Below are positions 9,002 through 16,388 of a stretch of 64,000 nucleotides of DNA, piece after piece (position 1 is the stretch's first letter; every line of letters starts with the position of its first letter). Position numbers and translations under genes: made by a program. Under the pieces are notes generated by a model. It saw only the letters and a list, made by a program, of their open reading frames with translations, made no database searches and was not told the origin of the DNA. Where the stretch lies: assembly GCF_004364325.1 (NCBI RefSeq), contig NZ_SOCP01000012.1:124001-188000 (forward strand), written 5' to 3'. The DNA is from Actinophytocola oryzae (GTDB taxonomy: Bacteria; Actinomycetota; Actinomycetes; Mycobacteriales; Pseudonocardiaceae).

Positions 9002-9855
9002 GAGTGCTCCTTGACTGGAACGGGGGTGGATGGGGACGCGGCCGGCGTGGTCTGTTTGCGCGGCCACAGGAAGAGGGTCAGTACGACCACGACGTAGAGC
9101 ACCCACACGACGGCCTGCAGGACCGTGGTCTGGGCGGAGTAGTTGAGCAGGCCCTTCAACAGCGCGCCGTACCAGGAGTCCTCCGGCATGGGACCGGACA
9201 GGTCGAACGCGAGGGTGTTCAGGCCGGGCAGCACGCCGGCCTCCTGCAGGTCGTGCAGGCCGTAGCCGAGGATGCCCGCCGCGACGAACACCAGCAGCAC
9301 ACCCGTGTAGGTGAAGAACTTGCCGAGGTTGAACGTGACCGCGCCCCGGTAGATCAGCCAGCCGAGCACGACCGCGGCCACGATGCCGACGATGAACCCG
9401 ATCAGCGGCTCCCGCGTGCCCGCCTCCGCGGTGCGGACGTTCGCGTAGAAGAACGCCATGGTCTCCAGGCCCTCGCGACCCACCGCGAGCAGTGCCATGA
9501 CCGCAACCGCGACCGGCCCGATCGCGAGTGCGTCGGACAGCTTGCCGCGCAGCTCCTTCGCGAGCGTCCTGGCCGTCGACCGCATCCAGAAGATCATCCA
9601 CGTGACGAAGCCGACGGCGGCGATGGACAGCGAGCCGCCCACGATCTCCTGGTGCTCGAACTGCATCTCCCCGATCGTGTAGGCGACGACGGTCCCGATG
9701 CCGACACAGATGAGCAGCGCCGCGGCGACCCCGCCCCACACCCACTTGATCGCGGCCCGTTGGTCCGACTTGACCAGGAAGGCGATGAGAATGCTGACGA
9801 CCAGCGCGGCCTCGAGCCCCTCGCGCAGGCCGATCAGCGCGCTGCTGGTCAGCAC
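8998..9855 (-). CDS. efeU: Iron permease EfeU (FTR1 family)
   Basis: 285 residues from a GTG at 9855 preceded by GGGAGG at a good distance; the frame continues upstream but nothing homologous lies there. The protein is a polytopic membrane protein with two REGLE motifs, at residues 11-15 (LREGLEAALVV) and 127-131 (GREGLETMAFFY), the iron-binding motifs of the FTR1/EfeU family. It is the membrane channel of the Efe iron transporter and first gene of the operon. Two IdeR/DmdR-like boxes lie 15-55 bases upstream, so repression by iron is expected. Confidence 0.93.
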   Translation of the reverse strand: MLTSSALIGLREGLEAALVVSILIAFLVKSDQRAAIKWVWGGVAAALLICVGIGTVVAYTIGEMQFEHQEIVGGSLSIAAVGFVTWMIFWMRSTARTLAKELRGKLSDALAIGPVAVAVMALLAVGREGLETMAFFYANVRTAEAGTREPLIGFIVGIVAAVVLGWLIYRGAVTFNLGKFFTYTGVLLVFVAAGILGYGLHDLQEAGVLPGLNTLAFDLSGPMPEDSWYGALLKGLLNYSAQTTVLQAVVWVLYVVVVLTLFLWPRKQTTPAASPSTPVPVKEHS

Positions 9856-9869
9856 GGTGCCTCCCGGTG

Positions 9870-9886
9870 TTGGTATGCCTAACCTT
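9870..9886 (-). promoter_or_regulatory. IdeR/DmdR-like iron box 1, upstream of efeU
   Basis: On the minus strand the site reads AAGGTTAGGCATACCAA. It matches 13 of 17 positions of the actinobacterial iron-box consensus TTAGGTTAGGCTAACCTAA, including an unbroken AGGTTAGGC. It lies 15 bases before the efeU start and so would block the promoter or early elongation when iron is plentiful. Regulator identity is inferred from the motif. Confidence 0.7.
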
Positions 9887-9893
9887 GCTGAAA

Positions 9894-9910
9894 ATAGGCA
9901 AGCCTTACCT
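9894..9910 (-). promoter_or_regulatory. IdeR/DmdR-like iron box 2, upstream of efeU
   Basis: The plus-strand sequence ATAGGCAAGCCTTACCT matches the iron-box consensus at about 12 of 16 core positions. It lies 24 bases from box 1 (start to start), on roughly the same face of the helix, as in other doubly controlled iron-uptake promoters. Inference from motif similarity. Confidence 0.6.
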
Positions 9911-10079
9911 GTCATGTCCAGTCGGCCCCGGCACCCGAGATCCAAATGCACCCGTCGGTGTCCGGATGCGCGTGTTTGTCCAGTTCAGGTAAGGGATGAA
10001 CGACCTCGAACCGGATCTTTCCCGGTACTTCCAGCCGTGGTGAGCCACACCACGCCACGCGGATCCGTAGCCTGGAGGT

Positions 10080-10898
10080 GTGTCCCATCCCTCGCCTCCG
10101 GTTCACGACAGACCCGAGCCGGAGCCGCCTACCCGCCGCCACCGCAGGCTGGGTGGACTGATCGTGATCGTGGCCGCGCTCGTCGCGGTGGTCGCGATCG
10201 TCGTGGTCGGGACGGGTCGGCCCAACAGACTGACCACGCCGGCACAGCCACCACCCGGGTTCGAGGTGCCCGAGCTCGACGTCGCACCCGGCGCCGCCGT
10301 ACCCACGACGACGGTCGTGCCCGGTGCCGACTCCTCGAACGTGGAGGCGTGGGCGGCGCGGCTGTCCGAGAAGACCGAGATCCCGGCGCGAAGCCTGGTC
10401 GCCTACGCCCAGGCGGAGATCGCCACCCGGCAGACCACGCCCGGCTGCAACATCAACTGGGCGACGCTCGCCGGCGTCGGCCGCGTCGAGTCCCACCACG
10501 GCCGGTACGGCGGCACGGAGATCGGCGCGGACGGCGAGCTGACGCCGCCGATCATCGGCATCCCGCTGGACGGCTCGCCGGGGGTCCGGGCCATCCCCGA
10601 CACCGACGGCGGCCGCCTCGACGGCGACAGGCGGTGGGACCGCGCCGTCGGCGCCATGCAGTTCCTGCCGACGACCTGGATGCGCTGGGGCGTGCGGGCC
10701 AGCGGCGACGGCACCTCACCCGACCCGCAGAACATGGACGACGCCGCGATGAGCGCGGCCAAGTACCTGTGCGCGGCGGGCGGCGACCTGTCCAGCGCCG
10801 AGGGCTGGTGGAAGGCCGTGCTGACGTACAACGAGTCGGTCACCTACGGCAGGAACGTCTTCAGCGGCGCGGACGCCTACGCCAAAGCCGCCGGCTAG
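10080..10898 (+). CDS. Membrane-anchored lytic murein transglycosylase (SLT family)
   Basis: 272 residues: a short cytoplasmic tail, one membrane segment at about 25-44, a Pro/Thr-rich linker to about 85, then an SLT lysozyme-like domain. Catalytic Glu137 is in GRVESHHGRYGG, and the family motif AVGAMQFLPTTW lies at 189-200. It should cleave peptidoglycan glycan strands outside the membrane. Its position two genes before eno matches lpqU of mycobacteria, a member of the same family. The GTG at 10080 is only one base from GGAGG, unusually close, so the true start may differ slightly. The stop overlaps the convergent TPR gene. Confidence 0.85.
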   Translation: MSHPSPPVHDRPEPEPPTRRHRRLGGLIVIVAALVAVVAIVVVGTGRPNRLTTPAQPPPGFEVPELDVAPGAAVPTTTVVPGADSSNVEAWAARLSEKTEIPARSLVAYAQAEIATRQTTPGCNINWATLAGVGRVESHHGRYGGTEIGADGELTPPIIGIPLDGSPGVRAIPDTDGGRLDGDRRWDRAVGAMQFLPTTWMRWGVRASGDGTSPDPQNMDDAAMSAAKYLCAAGGDLSSAEGWWKAVLTYNESVTYGRNVFSGADAYAKAAG

Positions 10899-11281
10899 CG
10901 GTCGCGCTCGACCGAGATACGGGCGCTGACCTCGCCCAACGCCTCCTGGTACGCGGGGTCGGGGTGCATCGCCACCGCCAGCCGCAGCTGGGTCTGCGCC
11001 TCGGTGAGCCTGCTCATCCGCTGGAGGGTCTTGCCGAGCGCGAACAACGCGTAGTGGTCGGTCGGATCCAGCTCGATGACCCGCCGAAAAGCCATCTCGG
11101 CCCGTCTGAGCTGGGCCGAGATGAGGTAGGCGCGGCCCGCGAGCAGGTGCACCGAGGTCTTGTCGGGTTCGGCGTCGAGGACCGGGGCCAACACCGCCAG
11201 GGCATCCAGGGGCCGGCGTTGCGCCACCAACGACTCCGCGCGGCGGAACGCCTCGAACGTCTCCTGGGCGTCTCCGGTCAT
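10895..11281 (-). CDS. Tetratricopeptide repeat protein
   Basis: 128 residues made almost wholly of TPR helices: the pattern LLAGRAYLISAQLRRAEMAFRRVIELDP and the following ALFALGKTLQRMSRLTEAQTQL segment carry the W/L-G-Y-A-F-A-P spacing of at least three repeats. No signal peptide or catalytic motif. Such small proteins usually serve as protein-protein interaction scaffolds. It is encoded on the opposite strand inside the otherwise co-directional transglycosylase-eno block. Its last codons overlap the end of the transglycosylase gene. Function unknown. Confidence 0.8.
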   Translation of the reverse strand: MTGDAQETFEAFRRAESLVAQRRPLDALAVLAPVLDAEPDKTSVHLLAGRAYLISAQLRRAEMAFRRVIELDPTDHYALFALGKTLQRMSRLTEAQTQLRLAVAMHPDPAYQEALGEVSARISVERDR

Positions 11282-11439
11282 GGTGGCGACAACGCTACCC
11301 GCGCCGAAGGTGTTCCAGAAAGATCCTCTTGGGTGGTGACGCTGTGTTCGGGAGGTCCAGAGCGAGCCTCCAACGGGGGAATCGGAGGGCTGGGTACCCT
11401 CGTGGCGAGACTTCCCTGAACCGGTTGAGGAGCAAGCAC

Positions 11440-12726
11440 GTGGCGGTAATCGAGCAGGTCGGTGCGCGTGAGATCCTGGACTCGCGTGGTAACCCGACCG
11501 TCGAGGTAGAAGTCGCGCTCGACGACGGCACGCTGGCCCGTGCGGCGGTCCCCTCGGGGGCGTCCACCGGCGAGCACGAAGCGGTGGAGCTTCGCGACGG
11601 CGATGCCAAGCGGTACTCGGGCAAGGGCGTCGAGAAGGCGGTGGCCGCCGTGCTCGACGAGATCGGGCCGGAGCTGAAGGACATCGACGCCGTCGACCAG
11701 CGGATCGTCGACCAGAAACTGGTCGACCTGGACGGCACGCCGGACAAGTCGCGGCTCGGCGCGAACGCCATCCTCGGCGTCTCGCTCGCCGTCGCGAAGG
11801 CGGCCGCGGAGTCCAGCGGCCTCGAGCTGTTCCGCTACATCGGCGGCCCGAACGCGCACGTGCTGCCCGTGCCGATGCTGAACATCCTCAACGGTGGCGC
11901 CCACGCCGACTCCGACGTGGACATCCAGGAGTTCATGATCGCCCCGATCGGGGCGGAGTCCTTCCGCGAGGCGCTGCGCTGGGGTGCGGAGGTCTACCAC
12001 TCGCTCAAGTCGGTGCTGAAGAGCCGGGGCCTCGGCACCGGCCTCGGTGACGAGGGCGGCTTCGCGCCGAACCTGCCCAGCAACCGCGAGGCGCTCGACC
12101 TGATCGTCACCGCGGTGGAGAAGGCCGGCTACACGGTCGGCCGGGACATCGCGTTCGCCCTGGACGTGGCCGCCACCGAGTTCTTCTCCGACGGCGCCTA
12201 CACGTTCGAGGGCACCAAGCGCAGCGCGGAGCAGATGACCGCGTACTACACGGAGCTGCTCAACGCGTACCCGATGGTGTCCATCGAGGACCCGCTGTCC
12301 GAGGACGACTGGGACGGCTGGGTGCGGCTGACCGACGAGATCGGCGACCGCGTGCAGATCGTCGGCGACGACCTGTTCGTCACCAACCCGGAACGCCTCG
12401 ACGAGGGCATCGCGCGGCGCGCCGCCAACGCGCTGCTGGTCAAGGTCAACCAGATCGGCACGCTCTCGGAGACGCTGGACGCGGTCAACCTGGCCACCTC
12501 CTACGGCTACCGCAGCATGATGAGCCACCGGTCCGGCGAGACCGAGGACACCACGATCGCCGACCTGGCCGTCGCGACCGGCGTCGGGCAGATCAAGTCG
12601 GGTGCCCCGGCACGCGGCGAGCGCACGGCGAAGTACAACCAGCTGCTGCGTATCGAGGAGATCCTCGGCGACGCCGCCCGGTACGCCGGAGACGCCGCCT
12701 TCCCCAGGTTCAACCCGGAGAGCTGA
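11440..12726 (+). CDS. eno: Enolase
   Basis: 428 residues, the normal bacterial length. It opens with VAVIEQVGAREILDSRGNPT, contains the substrate-loop segment PSGASTGEHEA and the enolase signature LLVKVNQIGTLSE, and ends with the conserved SHRSGETEDTTIADL region. It interconverts 2-phosphoglycerate and phosphoenolpyruvate in glycolysis. The GTG at 11440 is preceded by GAGGAGC at proper spacing; upstream in-frame codons to 11329 are not conserved. The stop codon shares its last base with the ATG of the FtsB-like gene, indicating one transcript. Confidence 0.98.
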   Translation: MAVIEQVGAREILDSRGNPTVEVEVALDDGTLARAAVPSGASTGEHEAVELRDGDAKRYSGKGVEKAVAAVLDEIGPELKDIDAVDQRIVDQKLVDLDGTPDKSRLGANAILGVSLAVAKAAAESSGLELFRYIGGPNAHVLPVPMLNILNGGAHADSDVDIQEFMIAPIGAESFREALRWGAEVYHSLKSVLKSRGLGTGLGDEGGFAPNLPSNREALDLIVTAVEKAGYTVGRDIAFALDVAATEFFSDGAYTFEGTKRSAEQMTAYYTELLNAYPMVSIEDPLSEDDWDGWVRLTDEIGDRVQIVGDDLFVTNPERLDEGIARRAANALLVKVNQIGTLSETLDAVNLATSYGYRSMMSHRSGETEDTTIADLAVATGVGQIKSGAPARGERTAKYNQLLRIEEILGDAARYAGDAAFPRFNPES

Positions 12727-13247
12727 TGGCGGACGAGCCCGCGCGCGAACCACGACAGCGCACCACCGGTGGCAGGCGCCCGCAGAGCGTGCGCAGGCCG
12801 AAGGACGGGCGTCCCGCCCGCCCGGTGGTGCCTGCGCGCACGGGCCGTAGCCGGACCGTCCGCGCGGCGGCGGCCTTCGGGCTGTCGACCACGCGGCGGG
12901 CGGCGGTGTTCGCGATCGTGGTGTGCGCGTTGGCGCTGTCCGTGGCGGTGCCGCTGCGGACCTACCTCGGCCAGCGTGACGACGTGGCGCTCCAGGAGCA
13001 GCGGCAGGCCGAGCTGCGGTCCCAGGTCGAGGCGCTCGAGGAGCGCAAGGCGCAGCTGGCCGACCCGGCGCAGGTGGAGGCCGAGGCACGGCGGCGGCTG
13101 CGGTACGTGATGCCGGGGGAGACCCCGTACATGGTCGAGCTGCCCGGCGACTCGGGCAGTGACGTGCCCGGCGACGAGCCGGCGAAGGGCAAGGCGAAGG
13201 ACGAGTCGTGGTACCAGTTGCTGTGGAACGCGGTGTCGGGGGAGTGA
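12726..13247 (+). CDS. FtsB/DivIC-like septum formation initiator
   Basis: 173 residues. A basic, Arg/Pro-rich cytoplasmic tail of about 58 residues precedes one membrane segment (60-77). A coiled coil follows (80-112, DVALQEQRQAELRSQVEALEERK-type heptads), then the conserved RLRYVMPGE at 124-132 and a charged tail. This is the layout of actinobacterial FtsB-type divisome proteins, which bridge FtsQ and FtsL at the septum. The long basic tail is typical of actinobacteria. The start overlaps the eno stop by one base, and the gene is followed at once by the DUF501 gene, the same order as Rv1023-Rv1025. Confidence 0.88.
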   Translation: MADEPAREPRQRTTGGRRPQSVRRPKDGRPARPVVPARTGRSRTVRAAAAFGLSTTRRAAVFAIVVCALALSVAVPLRTYLGQRDDVALQEQRQAELRSQVEALEERKAQLADPAQVEAEARRRLRYVMPGETPYMVELPGDSGSDVPGDEPAKGKAKDESWYQLLWNAVSGE

Positions 13248-13306
13248 ACGAACCATCGGGCACAGGGCGGCAGCGAGCGGCGGCACCGAGCCGGCGAGGG
13301 AACGCC

Positions 13307-13792
13307 GTGAACGTCAGTGAGGCCGACCGGGTCGCGGTCGCGGAACAGCTCGGCCGCCCGCCGAGGGCCATCCGGGAGGTCGCGTACCGCTGCCCGAGTG
13401 GGCATCCCGCGGTGATCAAAACCTCGCCCCGGCTGGACGACGGCACCCCGTTCCCGACGCTGTACTACCTGACGTGTCCGCGCCTGACCTCCCTCACGAG
13501 CAGGCTCGAGGCGAGCGGGTTGATGAAGGAGATGACCGACCGGCTCGCCACGGACCCCGACCTGGCGGCCGCCTACCTCGCCGCGCACCGGTCCTATCTC
13601 GCGGAGCGGGACGCCATCGAGCCGCTGGGCACCGACGTGAGCGCGGGCGGAATGCCTGGTCGCGTGAAGTGCCTGCACGTGCACGTCGCCCACGCGCTGG
13701 CCATGGGGCCCGGTGTGAACCCCTTCGGTGACGAGGCCGTCGAGCTGCTCAGGGCCGACTGGCCTGGGGAGACGTGTCGCGCCAACTGGTAA
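13307..13792 (+). CDS. DUF501 family protein
   Basis: 161 residues. Conserved DUF501 features are seen: VAYRCPSGHPAVIKT, TLYYLTCPRL, an N-terminal helix, and the Cys/His-rich VKCLHVHVAHALAMG. The Cys and His residues suggest metal binding, but no function is established. Strict gene order eno-ftsB-DUF501-ppx in actinobacteria hints at a link with the cell envelope or polyphosphate. The GTG at 13307 has a GAGGGA site in front and begins VNVSEADR. An alternative GTG at 13244 overlaps the ftsB stop (GTGA) and would add 21 residues. Confidence 0.85.
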   Translation: MNVSEADRVAVAEQLGRPPRAIREVAYRCPSGHPAVIKTSPRLDDGTPFPTLYYLTCPRLTSLTSRLEASGLMKEMTDRLATDPDLAAAYLAAHRSYLAERDAIEPLGTDVSAGGMPGRVKCLHVHVAHALAMGPGVNPFGDEAVELLRADWPGETCRANW

Positions 13793-14001
13793 GTGGCAAG
13801 TTCGTGCCCGGTTGAGCTGATGTACCCGAAAGGGCAACCTCGCGCCCGTATATCTACGTCCCAGAGGGGAACGGTTACAACTTGACCGTCGGTTGACCCC
13901 TTTCTTGTGATGATGGTTCATGAGACGGTGGCAGGCGGCACACAGGCTGCGACGAACGGCGACCAGTTCGGCGGAGCACGGCGCGAAGGGGTTCGGTACA
14001 G

Positions 14002-15183
14002 GTGAGTGCTGCGAACGGAAGATCAGCCGAGCGGCGGCTACGGCGGCGGCGCCGTAAGCTGGTGGCGGCGACCAGCACGGTCCTGCTGGCGGCCGCGGCG
14101 GTCGCTGGTGAGCCGATCGGTCTGGCGGCAGGCGCTACCCAGGTCGCGGGTGGCATCGGCGGCGGACTGAAGGGCATGACCGACCCGAGCGAGGTCGGCG
14201 CGTCCGGTCGGCTGAACGACCGGGACAAGATCGGCGACTACCTGCTCGACAACGCCGACGACGTCGACAGCCTGCTGAAACTCGGCGAGGACGCCCCCTC
14301 CGACGACGAGCTCGGCATCCCGAGCACGCTGCTCGAGGCGTACATGAACGCGGCCGACATGCTCGCCGCCAGCCAGCCGAACTGCCACCTCGACTGGTCG
14401 CTGCTCGCCAGCATCGGCCGCATCGAGTCGAACCACGCCCGCCACGGCAGCGTCGACCTCGACGGCAACACCACCCCGAACATCCTCGGGCCCGTCCTCA
14501 GCGGCGGCGGTTTCGCGGCGATCCGCGACACCGACGGCGGCAAGTGGGACGGCGACGCCCGCTGGGACCGCGCGGTCGGCGCCATGCAGTTCATCCCGTC
14601 GACGTGGGAGGGCTACGCCTCCGACGGCAACGAGGACGGCGTGAAGAGCCCGCACAACGTGTACGACGAGACGCTGGCGGCAGGCAAGTACCTGTGCTCC
14701 GGCAACCTGGACCTGGCGAAGCCGCAGGACCGCGCGACGGCCGTGTTCCGCTACAACCACTCCGACAGCTACGTGGCGACCGTGCTCCTGTGGGCCGACG
14801 CCTACGCCGACGGCGTGACCCCGATGGCCGACGACTACGTGCCGCCGGACGACTACGACTACGGCCCCGACACGACCTACGACCCCGGCTACGGACAGGG
14901 CCCGTCGTCCAACGGCGAGACCCCGCCGCTGGTCACGCCGACGACGAACCCGCCGACCACGCCGCCGAGTTCGCCGCCGCCGACCACCACGACGTCGAAG
15001 TCGCCGGTCGTGAGCACCGTCCCGTCGCTCCCGTGCATCCCGCACCCGTCGTCGACGACCACGACCACGACGACGACCACGACGACGGAGCAGCCGCCGC
15101 CGAGCGAGCCGACGGAGTCGACTCCCACGACGACGGACCCGACGACCACGGACCCGACCACCACGCCCGCCCCGAGCTGCTGA
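14002..15183 (+). CDS. Secreted lytic transglycosylase with Thr/Pro-rich tail
   Basis: 393 residues. A very basic start (RRLRRRRRK) and hydrophobic segment to about residue 36 form a signal peptide or anchor. The SLT domain holds catalytic Glu142 in GRIESNHARHG and the AVGAMQFIPSTW motif. From about residue 305 the chain is almost pure Thr/Pro/Ser, ending in a lone Cys, as in wall-spanning linkers. It is a paralogue of the transglycosylase at 10.1 kb and should cut peptidoglycan. Inserted between DUF501 and ppx. GTG 14002 is chosen for the basic signal; the ribosome site is weak. Confidence 0.83.
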   Translation: MSAANGRSAERRLRRRRRKLVAATSTVLLAAAAVAGEPIGLAAGATQVAGGIGGGLKGMTDPSEVGASGRLNDRDKIGDYLLDNADDVDSLLKLGEDAPSDDELGIPSTLLEAYMNAADMLAASQPNCHLDWSLLASIGRIESNHARHGSVDLDGNTTPNILGPVLSGGGFAAIRDTDGGKWDGDARWDRAVGAMQFIPSTWEGYASDGNEDGVKSPHNVYDETLAAGKYLCSGNLDLAKPQDRATAVFRYNHSDSYVATVLLWADAYADGVTPMADDYVPPDDYDYGPDTTYDPGYGQGPSSNGETPPLVTPTTNPPTTPPSSPPPTTTTSKSPVVSTVPSLPCIPHPSSTTTTTTTTTTTEQPPPSEPTESTPTTTDPTTTDPTTTPAPSC

Positions 15184-15231
15184 CAGGGGTTGTCCACAGG
15201 GTTGTCCACAACCCGTGCACGGCGCTCGCCT

Positions 15232-15237
15232 AGGCTG
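15232..15237 (+). promoter_or_regulatory. Candidate -10 of a leaderless ppx promoter
   Basis: TAGGCT stands six bases before the ATG at 15243 with no ribosome-binding site in between, the arrangement of leaderless actinobacterial mRNAs. The same TAGGCT hexamer stands six bases before the tRNA gene at 34607. Inference from spacing. Confidence 0.4.
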
Positions 15238-15242
15238 GCGCC

Positions 15243-16196
15243 ATGGCACGGGTTGCGGCGATCGACTGTGGGACGAACTCCATCCGCTTGCTGGTCGCGG
15301 ACGTGACCGAGCACGAGGACGGCACCGCGCACCTGCGTGACGTGCACCGCGAGATGCGGATAGTCCGGCTCGGCGAGGGCGTCGACGCCACCCAGCGGCT
15401 CTCGGTCGCGGCCATCAAGCGGACACGGGACGCGCTCGCCGACTACACCATGATCTGCCGGCGCAAGGGCGCCGAGCGGGTCCGCATGGTCGCGACCTCC
15501 GCCACCCGCGACGCCGCCAACCGGGACGAGTTCTTCGCCATGACCCGCGAGACGCTGGGGGTCGAGGCCGAGGTCATCACCGGCGACGAGGAGGCCCGCC
15601 TCTCCTTCACCGGCGCGGTCGGCGACCTCGAGCCGGAGGACGGTCCCTTCGTCGTCACCGATCTCGGGGGCGGGTCCACCGAGCTGGTCGTCGGAACGTG
15701 GGACGGCAAGCGGGCCGAGGTGACCGGCGCGCTGTCCGTCGACATCGGCTGTGTGCGGATCACCGAGCGGTGCCTGCCCGGCGACCCGCCGACCGAGGCC
15801 GAGATCGCCGCAGCCCGCGAGTTCGCCGCCGAGCGGCTCCAGCCGGCGTTCGACACGGTCCCGGTCGGCGAGGCACGGACGTGGATCGGCGTCGCCGGGA
15901 CCGTCACGACGCTCTCGGCCTACGCACAGGGACTACCGGAGTACGACTCCGAGCGCACACACCTGTCCCGCCTTTCGCGTGCGGAGATCGGCCGAACGAC
16001 GCAACGCCTGCTCGCGGCCACGAGGGACGAGCGCGCCGCCAATCCGGTCATCCACCCCGGTCGCGTCGACGTGATCGGCGGCGGGGCGCTGATCACCGAC
16101 GTGCTGGCGAAACGGCTCGCCGAGGTCGCGGGGATCGACGAGCTGCTGGTCTCCGAGCACGACATCCTCGACGGGATCGTGCTCTCCCTCCGCTGA
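15243..16196 (+). CDS. ppx: Ppx/GppA family phosphatase (exopolyphosphatase-like)
   Basis: 317 residues of the short actinobacterial type (compare Ppx1/Ppx2 of mycobacteria). The two ATP-grasp-like phosphate motifs of the ASKHA fold are present: AIDCGTNSIRLL at 6-17 and VTDLGGGSTELVVG with Asp140. A third glycine-rich motif, GVAGTVTTLSA, and GGGALI near the end complete the family pattern. It hydrolyses polyphosphate or pppGpp; which one cannot be read from sequence, and short actinobacterial members differ. It completes the eno-ftsB-DUF501-ppx gene order. Confidence 0.9.
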   Translation: MARVAAIDCGTNSIRLLVADVTEHEDGTAHLRDVHREMRIVRLGEGVDATQRLSVAAIKRTRDALADYTMICRRKGAERVRMVATSATRDAANRDEFFAMTRETLGVEAEVITGDEEARLSFTGAVGDLEPEDGPFVVTDLGGGSTELVVGTWDGKRAEVTGALSVDIGCVRITERCLPGDPPTEAEIAAAREFAAERLQPAFDTVPVGEARTWIGVAGTVTTLSAYAQGLPEYDSERTHLSRLSRAEIGRTTQRLLAATRDERAANPVIHPGRVDVIGGGALITDVLAKRLAEVAGIDELLVSEHDILDGIVLSLR

Positions 16197-16388
16197 CCGC
16201 GTCGATCAGGTGACCGGTTGACGAGGCGTCGCCGAAGATCGTGACTGATTCGTGACGGCTTCGTGGTTGGGCACGCTCAGCCGCTGCCGTTAACGTCCAC
16301 TCTCACGAAGTCCGGGCGCACAACGAGACTGCCCCCGGCCAAGTAAGCGGGCGGCGGACCGCTGGGGTACTCGAACTGGAGACACCTC

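Noticed and set aside
13800..13920. c-di-AMP (ydaO-type) riboswitch, common before actinobacterial wall hydrolase genes
   Set aside because: The conserved core elements are not recognisable; only TTGACC-like promoter fragments are seen.
13920..14057. 45-codon frame (MRRWQAAHRLRR start) before the second transglycosylase
   Set aside because: It overlaps the basic signal-peptide region of the transglycosylase in another frame, has no ribosome site and no recognisable homology.
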